The notes below the pieces were generated by a model. It made no database searches. It saw nothing but the letters and a program-made list of their open reading frames with translations, and was not told where the DNA came from. The position numbers and the translations under genes are program-made. Positions 11,035 through 21,899 of a stretch of DNA of 64,000 nt are shown piece after piece. Position 1 is the stretch's first letter; each line of letters begins with the position of its first letter. The stretch comes from Piezodorus guildinii (taxonomy: Eukaryota; Arthropoda; Insecta; Hemiptera; Pentatomidae): assembly GCA_023052935.1 (NCBI GenBank), contig CM041295.1, forward strand, positions 104,828,711-104,892,710. Direction: 5' to 3'.

Positions 11035-11700
11035 ATATATGAAAGGAAAGTATTTCGATCGTGAAACTTTTTTAATTCGCGTTTTCACGGGAGTTTCCTC
11101 ACGTTTAAGACTCTCCTAAATCCAAATGACCGAGTCCTGCAAAACGGTCTCTTGGATGTAAACTTAACAATTTGAAAAATGATCTATTGATCAGTAGTGG
11201 TATTATATGCTATGCATTTCGCACCCTACCTTAAAAATTTCTGAAAATGGTCTGTGTGTGCGCGCGCGAGCGAAACGTGTTAAGTGAAGCTAACAAACGG
11301 TAGTGAATGAAACTGATATTTCATATTGTAGGAACATATATACACGAGATCTTTTAACAAATTTTTCATCAAAATATTCACTTTATACCACGTATTTTGC
11401 ACATTTTACCGGTTTTTTGTTTTGTTTTCAAAACGGCTTCACCGATCTCAATTGAAATCGTTATATATTGTAAAATTAAACAGGCTTTCATAGCATGTAG
11501 GTTTCATTTTTTACGAAATAGTCTGAAAGGGCTTAAATGCCGATTTATTTTGTTTTTTCCTCTAGAGTACCTTTAAATTTTGTTATTCGTAATAATCAAC
11601 AATTTCTTGTGGTCAGCTTAGATAAACATGAAATATGAAAGAATTTGATAACGACTTAAGGAGGAAACTGCGGATATATTTTTCCCTGTTAAAGTTTGTT
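11035..11700 (+). repeat. Family A repeat, diverged, with partly repeated 5' part
   Basis: Recognisable by 'GTATTTCGATCGTGAAA', 'CCGAGTCCTGCAAAACGGTCT', 'TTTATACCACGTATTTTGCAC' and 'AGTCTGAAAGGGCTTAAATGCCG'. The block around the 'ATGCATTTCGCACC' segment is represented twice in shortened form, as if two copies were fused. The 3' end is missing. Confidence 0.7.
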
Positions 11701-11774
11701 ATGGCAAATTTTGTTATAAAAATATTACAATGTAGATGTTCATCGTAGCGTCATGGTGGTAGAAGAATTTGGAA

Positions 11775-11782
11775 AAGAAAAG

Positions 11783-11840
<58 letters not shown>

Positions 11841-11880
11841 ATATATAATATAATAATATTATATATAAAATATTTGATAT
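11775..11880. repeat. A-run plus TA microsatellite
   Basis: Poly(A) of about 30 bases followed by a TA/ATA-rich tract that ends right at the long-TIR element. Confidence 0.9.
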
Positions 11881-11885
11881 ATGAA

Positions 11886-13815
11886 TTATGGGTCAATCCA
11901 TTCGAAATCATCCAGACCTTGCCGCTCGACATTTTTGATGTTCGTGATTTTTTGACCAGTTATTCTCTATCCCTCCGTGAATACAAAACCGTAAATAAAA
12001 AAAAATCGGGTCAGTACTTTTAGTATTGCAACCGTTTTAAGTCAGCTCCGCGGGCAAGAACATGTGATGGTAAAATAGTTCTTATTCATGTACTTTTTAT
12101 AGATATCAAATAAAAAAAAATTTAAAAAAAACTAGCAAAAAGGTAAGGACATGCTTTGTAATTTTTGTCCTCATAATTTATTACCTAAATAGTGAAGAAA
12201 GTTGTTTAAAAAATTCTCGAAAATGAATAAAAAACGAGATTCTTAGCTAGATAAAAGTATATAAAAAAAAAGAGACTCACTTTTAATTATTTTTGCTTAT
12301 ATAGCTTAGTCATAGTCCTACTTGATATAAAATTTTCGATCTTGAGAACAAAGTAATTTTTTGTATATGAATTTTCAAATATGGCAAAAATTCATTTTTC
12401 GCGATGTTTACATTGAAATATCTCAAAAGGGACTGAGTGAAAAAATATGAAACTAATACAGATTATATATCTATACGATGTATTTATGTGATATAAATTT
12501 GGTCTTTGAAACTATGCTGGGTTTCGGAGTTATAAAATTCTCTTAACTGTTAAAATAACGTTTTCTTTAAAAAATATTAACTCCGGTAATTTTGCGTATT
12601 TAAGAACCAAACAAAAACTAGAATGATAATTAGAGTATTTTGTATAATTTCGTTTCTACAACACATTACCTACGCAGCCACGAAAATGGTTTAAAAAAAA
12701 AAACACAAAAATTAAATCAACCAAAACCTTTGGCGCGCTATGACAAGGGATGTTAGAAATGATTTTCACGCTCAAATAATTATTATCTTAGAGCCTTATC
12801 ATTCCACTAATTGTTTTAAAAATTTTGATTGTGTAAGCAACATCTTTTTTTTAATATAAATTTTCAAAGAAGGATTATTTCCCAGCTCAGTAATATTTAT
12901 AGTTAAATATCTCAAAAAGGACTGAATGAAAAATGATGAAACTCATACAGATAATACCTCATTATAATGAATATGTTTAAGAAAAATTTAGTGGCTGAAA
13001 CTCTACTGGTTCTAGTGTTATCAATTTGGTTTGTCTTAAATAAATAAATAAATAAATTCTTTATTATTCTGGGACATGTCCCTATAGAATAAAATATACA
13101 AAATGTACAAAAAAAGGGCTTTAGAGTCTTAGAGTAAATTAATTAAATATAAACAAGTTAATAATTAATGGTATAAAATATACATATTTAAATGAGATGA
13201 AAACAAAAAAAATAAATAAAAAGCTTATTTAGAATTCTATTGAGCCTGGATGTGCAATAAGTGATCAAATATGCGGGATTTGAAGGTAGAAAGAAAGTTG
13301 GAGTGACGGATGGAAGAAGGGATGGAATTCCATAGAATTGAGGATCGAATGAGAAAGGATCTGTCGAAATGTGCAGTTCTGTGGGCCGTACTGTATAGAT
13401 CTGAAGGCCTGGAGCGCGTAGAACGGGATGGACAGAGGATTTGAACTGCAGGAGGTCAAAAATATATGATGGACGGCGGGATTGGACAATTTGGTAAAGG
13501 AATGACGCAAGGAAATACTTGCGACGATTGGAAGGGTTAAGCCACTTCAACTCGCCATAAAATTGGGATACAGAGGTGTCTTATTGTCGATTAATGAGAT
13601 GAGGGCCACTCTGGCAAGGCAAGTGATATTTGGTGTATGATATTTCAAAAACAATCTGGGTCTCAGCCACTAAATTTTAGCCCAAAATATTTGTTATTTA
13701 TGACTTTATAATCACGAAAGAATAGAGAATAAATGGTAAAAAAATCACGAAAATCAAAAATGTCGAGCGGCAAAATCAATGAAAATTGGACGATTTCAAA
13801 TGGATTGACCCATAA
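11886..13815. mobile_element. DNA element with long terminal inverted repeats
   Basis: About 100 bp at the left end (from TTATGGGTCAATCCATT through the GCCGCTCGACATTTTTGA core) is inverted at the right end, finishing GGATTGACCCATAA. Inside, a block of roughly 250 bp is present twice in direct order (about 12290-12545 and 12775-13028). No transposase is seen. A CR1-like LINE piece (13036-13650) is inserted within it. A target duplication was not recognised. Confidence 0.7.
13036..13650 (-). pseudogene. CR1-like LINE, 3' end
   Basis: The reverse strand encodes FYGELKWLNPSNRRKYFLASF, then QSRRPSYIFDLLQFKSS, and in a shifted frame the RSFL..S..LWNSIP..IRHS block: the C-terminus of this LINE's ORF2. 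The 3' UTR has the perfect palindrome GGGACATGTCCC (13071-13082) and ends in TAAA repeats at 13036. It is 5'-truncated and frameshifted, and inserted in the long-TIR element. Confidence 0.85.
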
Positions 13816-14146
13816 ACAAAATTATAGAAGTAAAATAAATGCGCAAAATCGTAAGTGATTGTTGTTAAAAATCTTATTACTCTAGTGATAATAATTTATA
13901 TATTTTAAGTAAGGTAAGATACACAAAGACCAGCCCGTTTTCATTTTCTCTCTGTTCAAGAATTCATGAAACTTACGGCCATGTTCATTCCATAATTACA
14001 TTAGTCATTTTAATTAAATATTTTCTAAGCTTGAGTTTGCTTTTTATTACATAGAATACCTAAAGAATTCATTTATTCATTAACAAAGAGAAAATTAAAA
14101 CGAACCGTCTTTGTGTATGTTGTCTTACTTTACATTTAGCATAGTC
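13816..14146. other. No gene seen
   Basis: AT-rich, no recognisable coding or repeat structure apart from short homopolymers. Confidence 0.5.
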
Positions 14147-14340
14147 TTTTTATTGCAAAATTTATTTATTTTTATTATTTAATCTAAAATAAATTTCTCT
14201 ATCATACCTCAATGTAATTATTTTTTATTTAACTCCAAATTTATTTACACACTTTAAATATGGTTTTGACTCTGGAAATAAGTAAAAATCGTATTATTGT
14301 GCGCCTCAGATATTTTAATAACTTTTCTATTCACTGTTAA
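14147..14340 (+). repeat. Long direct repeat, left copy
   Basis: About 190 bp that recurs at 14797-14981 in direct orientation with roughly a tenth of bases different. It ends exactly at the (AAT)n tail of the RTE-like fragment. Confidence 0.85.
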
Positions 14341-14796
14341 CAATAATAATAATAGGCTTACCGAACCCGAAGATTCGATGCCGATACCACAACAACTTCG
14401 GACCAAATAATTTACGCAGTACCTTATTTTCAAAAACCTTAAGCCGCTGTTCATCCTTCAAAGTAAGCGGCCACGTTGGAAGAATGATAGTTTTATAAAT
14501 TCTAACCTTTAAGTTTTAAGGCAGAAGTCGAGAGGTATGTAATTTAGCAACTGAATAATAACAGGCATTTGCCTCCTTTAACCGGCACTTTTTTTCTTCC
14601 TGGATTTCATTTTTTCTTGTTATCAGTGAACCTAAGTATTTGAATTTCTCTACTTGTTCAAAAGTATGCCCTGATTTATCAATATCACTAAAATCGCCAC
14701 CGTTTCTGCTACTAATCATATAATTCGTCTTATCGGTATTTATTTCGAGTCCTATTTCTTTACCGGTTTTAATTAACACACTTGTATTTAGTTGTA
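14341..14796 (-). pseudogene. RTE-like LINE reverse transcriptase, 3' fragment
   Basis: The reverse strand reads IKTGKEIGLEINTDKTNYMI, then EQVEKFKYLGSLITRKNEIQ and ACYYSVAKLHTSRLL, followed in other frames by the IYKTIILP and WPLTLKDEQRL regions. It finishes with the codons for LRVR-like sequence and an (ATT)n tail at 14341. The same family with the same 3' end lies at 46860-48690. Internal deletion and frameshifts make it inactive. It sits exactly between two ~190-bp direct repeats. Confidence 0.85.
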
Positions 14797-14981
14797 TTTT
14801 TATTGCAAAATTTATTTATTATTTCATATAAAATAAATTTCTTTATCATACCTCAATGTAATTATTTTTTATTTAACTCCAAATTTATTTACAGGTTTTA
14901 AATTTGGTTTTAACTCCGGAACTAAGTGAAAATCGTATGTCGCTCCTCAGATATTTTAATAACTTTTCCATTGACAGTTAA
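14797..14981 (+). repeat. Long direct repeat, right copy
   Basis: Partner of 14147-14340, beginning immediately after the 5' end of the RTE-like fragment. Confidence 0.85.
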
Positions 14982-15581
14982 AAAATCCCTTTAAAAATTA
15001 TTTCTGATTTGTAGTATTATTGTTTTAACTATGCAGTACCATTTCCACTTCCAGAACTGCTTTTATATTTAATATAATTATTAATCTGAGGAATAAGGAT
15101 AAAAAAATATGCGTTTCATGTATCATTTTGTGATTTGCACTTTTACAACCCGACGTTAAAAGCGCGAGGAACAAATATATAATACCGTTATAATTTAACA
15201 CAAAGCATAGCTTAGATGTAGCATAAAATTTCATCTGCTAAAATGGGGTGTGACCGTGTTAATTGGAGTTGAGATATGTAAGGGCCCGTAGCGATACCGC
15301 ATTTAGTCTCCCCCATATTATTATTCCAACCGAGGGAAAATTTCTAGGGGTTGGTATGATATATTGTAAGGACCTACACATTGTCTTGGCACTTGCATGT
15401 AGAGGATTAAAATAAACACGAGGTTTCACACGTTTTAAACACAAATTTCACCTTAATGCTCTGCGAAAAAATTTTAATTTAGAATAATTACAATGTCTTT
15501 GATATATATATTATTTTTTTTAATGATAGAGTTTTGTTGACCGTTAAGAAATTAGGTGAGGAAGAAAAAGAAGTCGTTATA
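14982..15581. other. No gene seen
   Basis: AT-rich with a less AT-rich part at 15240-15440. Frames there look like chance. Confidence 0.4.
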
Positions 15582-15744
15582 TTAATTATGTGCCGACGTT
15601 TCGACCTACATTGTAGACTTTATCAGGGTTGGCTCTAAGACGGTGTCTAAAGAAGTCTCGTTTTTAGAGACTTCCTTAGACACCGTCACAGAGGCAACCC
15701 TGATGAAGGCCCACAATGTAGGCCGAAACTTCGGCACATAATTA
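15582..15744. repeat. Second hairpin with hammerhead-like core
   Basis: Imperfect inverted repeat with ~75-bp arms and a short centre near 15658. The right arm on + has CTGATGA (15700-15706), one extra base, the stem GGCC/GGCC (15708-15711 with 15721-15724), and GAAAC (15725-15729) followed by TTCGGC. The left arm is the diverged complement. Its sequence is unrelated to the 9961 hairpin outside the core, but the layout is the same. Confidence 0.6.
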
Positions 15745-16019
15745 AAACAGCACTATGTTGTAATGTGTGCTTCTCTCTAATGAGTGCACCCCCGACCATC
15801 TTCCTCATCTATTATATTTTTTAATTTCGTAAAATCACAAATTAGAAATAAAACAAGAAGTATAATTTTTTGCTTTATTAATTTGTTATCAATTAATGTT
15901 TACAAAAAAAAAAAAAAAAACAATTCTAGATGTTTCAGGATTGAAAAAAAAAAAATGAGGTCTGGGGTCTAAACCCCATCTCACCAATTTTAACTATAAA
16001 TTTAACCTCGCCAGTTAAA
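15745..16019. other. No gene seen; A-runs at 15904 and 15943
   Basis: AT-rich intergenic or intronic DNA with two poly(A) runs. Confidence 0.5.
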
Positions 16020-16137
16020 GGTTAAAAGATTTAAGTAAATTTGTCAAGTAATAATTAAATGACAGATTTTTGCGTTTCCTGTAAAATTGTCTAAAGTGGA
16101 TATAGTATCTTTTGGAACTCAACGTCTCAATTATCGA
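16020..16137 (-). repeat. Repeat G (MITE) end
   Basis: Matches the right-hand end of the element at 39351-39757: 'TTTCCTGTAAAATTGTCTA', then 'AGTATCTTTTGGAA', then CAACGTCTCAATTA. The left part of this copy is not recognisable. Confidence 0.6.
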
Positions 16138-16884
16138 AGGGGAAAGCAGATCTTAGGAGAGTTTTTGGAGTACTAGCCAGGTCGGACAACTCGGCCATAA
16201 GGAACTTTGACAATAGCCGGAATAATGAAGCGCTCACAGTATATCATTCCTATTAAATTAAATTTCCAACTTTGGACAGATATCCCAGTTCGGGGCTGGC
16301 TCTTTCAAAGGCCCCATTCCTACTCCTTGCTCCAACTCAGCTCCCTATTCGTAGTACTTGGCTAATTCATCCTTGATCAATTAAGTACCTCGTACCACGG
16401 GGGTGGGAAGGGGGCTGTGAATGGCCCAAAGTTTCCCTCCTGGTCTAGGGTTACACCAAACCATTGGGCCCCGACTTGTTGAAAATATACCAATTAAACT
16501 TGGGCTCCGAGGAATAATGATTATCGACTTTCCTAAATATTATGCTTTTCGAGAAGTTGTTATTATTCAAAGATTATTTGCTAGGTATTAACTATCGAAC
16601 ATTAAGAAAATATTTTCTTCAATATTATAAGTTTGTACATTCCACTTTTCTTGTGTATAGATGTAAAATAATTGAAAGATGAGCTAATTCGGATGAAAGT
16701 AAACAAAAATACCCGATCATAATCATAAAAACATTTTTAAAATCTGGAAAAAGTGTGTCTAATGCTTGATATTTTAATTGTTTATTTTAACTAAATAGGT
16801 AAAAAAATTACTTTTACTTTACAATGAATTCGACAATTGGGGGAAAAATTTGCCTGCAGAGTAAAACCGTGATCATGGTCTGAT
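16138..16884. other. No gene seen; GC-richer patch 16260-16490
   Basis: The patch contains G-runs and many CCC/GGG triplets but no sustained open frame. It could be a repeat remnant or a conserved non-coding segment; this cannot be decided by eye. Confidence 0.3.
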
Positions 16885-17110
16885 TACTTCCTTGTTTGTT
16901 ATTTATTTATTTAACGCCCCTTTATGGTACTGTGGCTAATCGGACGATGCTAAAGTGGGAGTCCTAAATTTTTGCTATCCAGGTTTAATAAGGATAGGGA
17001 TCTTTAACGAGTACCTGACATCGTACAGGCTCGGAACCACCTTTTAACGCCCCCTCCGAAGGACAACAACTGGCGCATTTATATTGTCATAATTAGACCT
17101 ATATGTCCAT
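16885..17110 (-). mobile_element. SINE-B copy
   Basis: Reverse-strand relative of the SINE at 58440-58680, sharing 'GGTGGT.C.GAGCCTGT', 'AAAGATCCCTATCCT', 'CTGGATAG', 'CAGTA.CAT' and an AATAAATAA-type 3' end. Confidence 0.7.
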
Positions 17111-17139
17111 ATGTGATGGAGCTATGTTGATCCACCTAA

Positions 17140-17412
17140 CTACCCAAATCCTCCCGCATCCAATCCCTGCAATCCAAAATCCTCCGAAAAATCCTAAATA
17201 TCCTTCTCTTTGTCAACAGTTAAACCATCCATAAATACCTAAATATCCTATTAGTTGCAGACCCATCCCGAAATAGGTATATCTCCTTTAATTCTAAACT
17301 ACTAGTGTTCTCGAACCAACTTGTTCGTATCCTCTTATCTGCTATTATTTCTGACAATCCTCCGTGGCGGTTGAAAAGACGATGGCCTCGAGACCTCCTG
17401 ACTTTCACTAGG
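17140..17412 (+). pseudogene. Jockey-like LINE, 3' end
   Basis: The + strand holds the terminal ORF2 part: 'CAATCCAAAATCCTCCGAAA' (QSKILRKI), then the ISDNPP..LKRR.PRD terminus at about 17345-17400. It is truncated at both sides and carries stops. Confidence 0.75.
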
Positions 17413-17459
17413 TAGTTTCGTCACTCGCCTATATCAAGCCCATAATCACTGTTCACATT

Positions 17460-17580
17460 TGCTAGATTTATTTTATATATTACATAGTTGTATAAATCAA
17501 TTAATTTTAAAAAATGAAATAATAAACACTGGATTTCAAGAAGGAAGGTAAGTGAATGTTGTGTTACGTGCACCAGATTT
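17460..17580 (+). repeat. Family A repeat, 3' end only
   Basis: Ends in 'AAGGTAAGTGAATGTTGTG' and 'TGCACCAGATTTTTAAG', the family A 3' terminus. It stops about 250 bp before exon A. Confidence 0.75.
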
Positions 17581-17838
17581 TTAAGCAAGTTAATTAGCTA
17601 TTATGTATAAGAACCTCCGAAATTAAACCTGATAAAATTAATTGATATTTGTTGAGAGACGAGTTGAGCAGTTTTTAGCCCCGGGTTCAGGAAATTCGGT
17701 AGCGGTTGTTGCGACGCTCTGGGTTAGCATAAGTAATTAATTAAAGATAATATTTATAGATAATGTTTGAGCTTGATAATTTATAGCTTTAAATGTGTAA
17801 TTAATGTAGGGGATATTAATCCACCCTGTGTGTTTCAG

Positions 17839-17949
17839 TGCCCCCGGACGTCCCCGTGATATATGATGGGAAGAGGAGGGACAAGACCAAGTTTCTCGAA
17901 CCTTACAACGAGGGTACCGATGTCAACCTTGTGTGCGAAGTATCGTCTG
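17839..17949 (+). CDS. Sidestep-like protein, exon A (start of an Ig domain)
   Basis: 111 bp, bordered by TGTTTCAG on the left and GTAAGT on the right. It enters with two bases of a split codon and leaves with one base (phase 1 at both ends). It encodes PPDVPVIYDGKRRDKTKFLE, then PYNEGTDVNLVCEVSSG: the first strands of the Ig domain, including its first disulfide cysteine (VCE). The VPP..P.IYD entry motif and P..EG.DV.L.C are typical of the second Ig domain of Side-family proteins. It joins in frame to exon B at 27947. The upstream exon for the first Ig domain was not found in the window. Confidence 0.88.
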
Positions 17950-18121
17950 GTAAGTGTTTTTCACTATTCTGCACTATCATTACACTAATGTAGTATAATT
18001 TATGTGTTGATCAGGAGGTCCTGAAAAATGGAATACAAATGTAAAATGAGTCCAAGAATTATCCCCTAAAAACTCCTTATGATAAGACGTCCACATTCCA
18101 GGCCTTCTCTCTCTATCCATA

Positions 18122-18129
<8 letters not shown>

Positions 18130-18219
<90 letters not shown>

Positions 18220-18420
18220 ATATATATATATATTATTTTTTTTTTTTTTTTTTTTTTAAGAGTTTAATATTGAGGTATTGTTTTATGAAGTGGTATGTGT
18301 TTAATATCTTGTTGTTTTATGATTATATATATATATATATATATATATAAATCATAAAACAACAAGATATTAAAACACATACCACTTAATAAAACAATAC
18401 CTCAATATTAAAACTCTTAA

Positions 18421-18504
<84 letters not shown>

Positions 18505-18505
18505 A
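18130..18505. repeat. Composite palindrome built on microsatellites
   Basis: Order on +: (CT)n, (TA)n, poly(T), a ~67-bp unique arm (18259-18325), (TA)n, the complementary arm (18350-18419), poly(A), (TA)n. The unique arms pair over nearly their full length, so the whole 300+ bp folds back on itself. Located about 180 bp after exon A. Confidence 0.85.
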
Positions 18506-19974
18506 AGTATATACCAAATTATATTAAAATTAATTCAAAATTCATAAAATATAAATAAAAATAATTAACGTGTCGAAGTATGCATTATAAATATCATCTG
18601 ACTAATGATCAATTCAGGATTTTAATCACGTCGGGGTCACCACTTGTCGAAGTATGGTTATTGTAACGAACACAAAAGGTTATCAGAAGGCATCGTAAAA
18701 TATGAGGTGGTGCTCGCCGTGGTAGAAGCTTGTACTGCAGCACCAGATAGGGGTGAACCCGCACCTACCAATTAGCAGAGGGGACCGGCTAGGAAGGATA
18801 CACCCCGTGTGGTAGTAGCACAACAGCAGTGTTGATTAGGAGTCTTCATATGTGCACATGGGTAGAAGCCATGCACCCCATCCTATGAGGGAGGGGGGTG
18901 TAGGAAGGAAAAAGGAGAGAAGGTATTTAAAGGATGCTAAATAATGATATACCACATTTATTTACAATGGCAGAAATACTCTGAACTAGGGAGATACCAC
19001 CTGGTAGAAGCAGGTTGGTGATATGAAGAGCTAAGCTGAATCTTGGAGATGTTAGTCATCCATGTCAATAATTGACGGTGAGGGCTTTTCCTCCAGACTA
19101 GGGTCTTGGCACTAGGTCAAATTACCTTGAATGGTTCATTTATTTTTATAAATCAGTTACATAAATACATATATTTACAATGGTGTTAATGTGTTAAAGG
19201 GTACAATATAATTAAATAGTACGTCTTCACATTTTCGGCCGGTGACCCAAGTAGCCGCAACTAGCGCTATCTGTGAGCGAGCATGTAAAGCATCCGCTAC
19301 AAACGTATGTACATGCATGCCCCTTACATCACCCCTATAATAACCGCTATGGGTAGATGTGCTGGTGTTTGATTCCCAGGGAGTCAAGAACTATTTTAAG
19401 AACTATATCCATTTGACTATATTTTTGCTATCCTTGCTTCCTCCTCGACGTCGACATCCTCCTTGAAGCTCCTTGTTAAAATGGATGCACCTTAAAATTG
19501 TTTGACTGGAATTCGATTAAATTATCACAAGTAGCGTTGTTTCTGATGATTAGTTGGTACAGTTGATTTTTCTTAAGCGCCTCAGTGTTGTTTCCCTGAA
19601 CAAATTTCTGATACAACCGACTGTTGCTTGGAAAGCCGACGTTGGGGAATAAAGTTGGCGGTTAGATGGCTTACAGATACCCCCGGCCATGGACACTCTT
19701 CCTAACCAAAAAGCACAAGCGAATATTATATTTGTGTTGAGTAAGGGAACTGTTTAAATGTGAATGAGTTGGGTTAGGTATTCAGGCCGTTCCCTCCCCC
19801 CACCCTTCCGCTATCTCCTCTTTATTTAAAAACTTCTTACGTGCCTAAAATTTTTCCATCTGCAATTTTTTTTTCTTTTTGTTTCGGACTCTCACGGTTC
19901 TTCTATTTAAAAAGTACGAACTTACTTTATCAATATAAGTTTTTTGTTTGTTTTTTCACTTTCACATACCTATA
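18506..19974. other. GC-richer unassigned segment 18690-19390, otherwise AT-rich
   Basis: 18690-19390 is much richer in G+C than its surroundings. A reverse-strand frame at about 18965-19110 reads AKTLVWRKSPHRQLLTWMTN and onward without stop for some 45 codons, and another at 19175-19387 is open for 70 codons. I recognise no family. It may be the remnant of a retroelement or processed sequence. Confidence 0.3.
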
Positions 19975-20773
19975 TACAGGATGTTTCGTAATTGCACGGC
20001 ACTATTTTAGGTATGTGTTCGCAAATACAAAAAAAAAAAAGAAAAGTTCATATTAACATATATCTCAAACTCATTTATTAAACAGATATCGAAGGTTAAA
20101 GATTTATTATTTATTTAATACAATAAGAAACGTGTTTAATACTAAATAACAGGTTTTAATAACCTGATAAACTAATGAACGATAAACAATGACAGTAGTT
20201 GCTTATCTGTTTATCTAGTTCTGTGTGTTTTAGTGTGAGTGAATACTGTGATATAATTGCATTTATGATTATCATGGGATACACCATAAATTTATTCACG
20301 TTTGCAGAACAAACAGACATCCTTTTAACTTATGGCGAGGTGCATAGAAACGGTGCTGCTGCTGTTCGAAGATATCGTGAACAATTTCTTAACATGAGAA
20401 CTACAAAAGAGAATATATTTATGGTGACTCCAATGATAATCATAAATTGAACTGTGTCACAGTGTTCACTCACACTAAAACACACAGAACTAGACAAATG
20501 ATGATAAATACAGCGATGTTAAACTAAAACACACAGCAACTACTGTCATTCCTTATTGTTCATTTGTTTATTAGATGATTAAAACCTGTTATTAAGTGTG
20601 AAACACCTTAAACTTTTTTCAGTCAGTATTAATGTAGTAAATAAATAATAAATCATTAATCTTTGATACCTGTTTGATAAATAAGTTCGAGATATATGTT
20701 TATATGAACTTTTTTGTTTATTTTGTACCTAACACATACCTAAAATAGTGACGGGAAACTACGAAATACCCTA
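19975..20773. mobile_element. DNA element with ~250-bp terminal inverted repeats
   Basis: The left end TACAGGATGTTTCGTA and right end TACGAAATACCCTA begin inverted repeats that stay alignable for at least 250 bp, with patches such as AACTGTGTCACAG... side motifs and 'ACACACAGAACTAG' in both arms. The centre holds a small helix-turn-helix remnant. It is inserted near the 5' end of a family A copy, whose sequence resumes at about 20790, and TATA flanks both ends. Confidence 0.75.
20275..20450 (+). pseudogene. Transposase helix-turn-helix remnant (DUF4817-like)
   Basis: Reads MGYTINLFTFAEQTDILLTY, then GEVHRNGAAAVRRYREQF. The pattern '(F/Y)..E..DI...YG...GNGR.AVR.Y.E.FP.R..P' is the N-terminal domain often found in insect transposase-like proteins (DUF4817). 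The catalytic domain is absent, so this small element cannot move by itself. Similarity was judged by eye. Confidence 0.55.
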
Positions 20774-21410
20774 TATATTCAATACACATTGTAAGGGAAC
20801 GTATTACGATCGTCAAAATTTTATAATTCAAATTTCAAACGGTATTTCACGTTTTAGGTTCCTCTGAGTCGAAACAATCAAGCCCCACAAAAAGGTCTGT
20901 CTGTTTATTTGAGTTTACGTGGAACTTCTATCTCAAAAACAAAAAGACATGTTGTATATTTGAGGATTGTATGTTCCTAGGTGTTACAGCACCTTTTATG
21001 TATATAGAGATCACCTGAGTGGCTATGCTTTAGGTCACGGGTTCAGACTCTTCAGATAGCCCCAGGATATTTTAAAGAAAGTCAAAAATCCTTCGGAAGA
21101 GCCGTAAAACGGTGGTCCTGGGCCTGTTCAATGTCAGACACTCGTATAAGATCCATATCCTAATTAAAACTTGATAATCAAAATCTAGGACACACAGTAG
21201 CATAAAGTAACATAAGATGAATAAACAAACATCTCTCGAACCTACTTAAATTTGCTAAATTAATTTAAAGTTAGATGGACTATAATATCATTTAGGATTC
21301 ATCATCACAAAAAAATTCGGACGGGGTTTAAATATAGATTTTATTTTAATATCCTGTTTTAATATTAGTAAAGAATGGGCTTAACTGAAGTAATTTGATA
21401 AACAACTTAA
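20774..21410 (+). repeat. Family A repeat, interrupted
   Basis: The 5' part (20790-21000) carries 'GGGAACGTATTACGATCGTC' and the GT block. After a SINE-B insertion the middle resumes at about 21248 (TTAGATGGACTATAATATCA). The family A 5' tip lies to the left of the 19975-20773 element. Confidence 0.75.
21001..21236 (+). mobile_element. SINE-B copy (tRNA-derived)
   Basis: Starts TATAGAGATCACCTGAGTGG (A-box-like) with GGTTCAGACTC (B-box-like) about 35 bp on. The body matches 58440-58680 ('CGGTGGTCCTGGGCCTGT', 'CACAGTAGCATAAAGTAAC') and ends in an AATAAA-rich tail. It splits a family A copy. Confidence 0.75.
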
Positions 21411-21899
21411 GACAATGAACGAATGGCATTTATTTTTGTATACTTTTAATATTAAACTAACCATGAATTTTGTAAGTGATAATGTACTAATTATAATTAT
21501 TACGCAAGTTAAAAATTCTTTTCCTTTAAGAAGTTATAAGTATTCAGCAAAAATGTTTCAATTTTTCTTCTCTGATCCTCTAAGGTTTCAACTAGAGTTA
21601 CCTCATTTTATCCGAAACTTTTTTCCTCTTGATTTGACAAAGCATTGGACTCCTCAATAAAAGTGTGATTATAAATACATCTTTCCTCTGGTTTCACAAA
21701 GGAAAAGGAAAATCCAATATAAATCTTTCTTTTATGATTGAATAATTCTTTCCTTGACAATTCTTATCTGTATCACTGAATAATTTAAAAAAAACTATCC
21801 AACATTATCAACTTATAATGCTAGGAATAGGATATATGTAACAAGAATTCGGTAGTTTCTGATAATTAAAATATATATATATTTTTTAAGTACATTTTA
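21411..21899. other. No gene seen
   Basis: AT-rich. An 81-codon frame at 21415-21660 has no recognisable motif and a hydrophobic/serine-rich composition expected by chance. Confidence 0.45.

Noticed and set aside
18079..18267. 62-codon Ser-Leu/Tyr-Ile frame
   Set aside because: Translation of (CT)n and (TA)n tracts.
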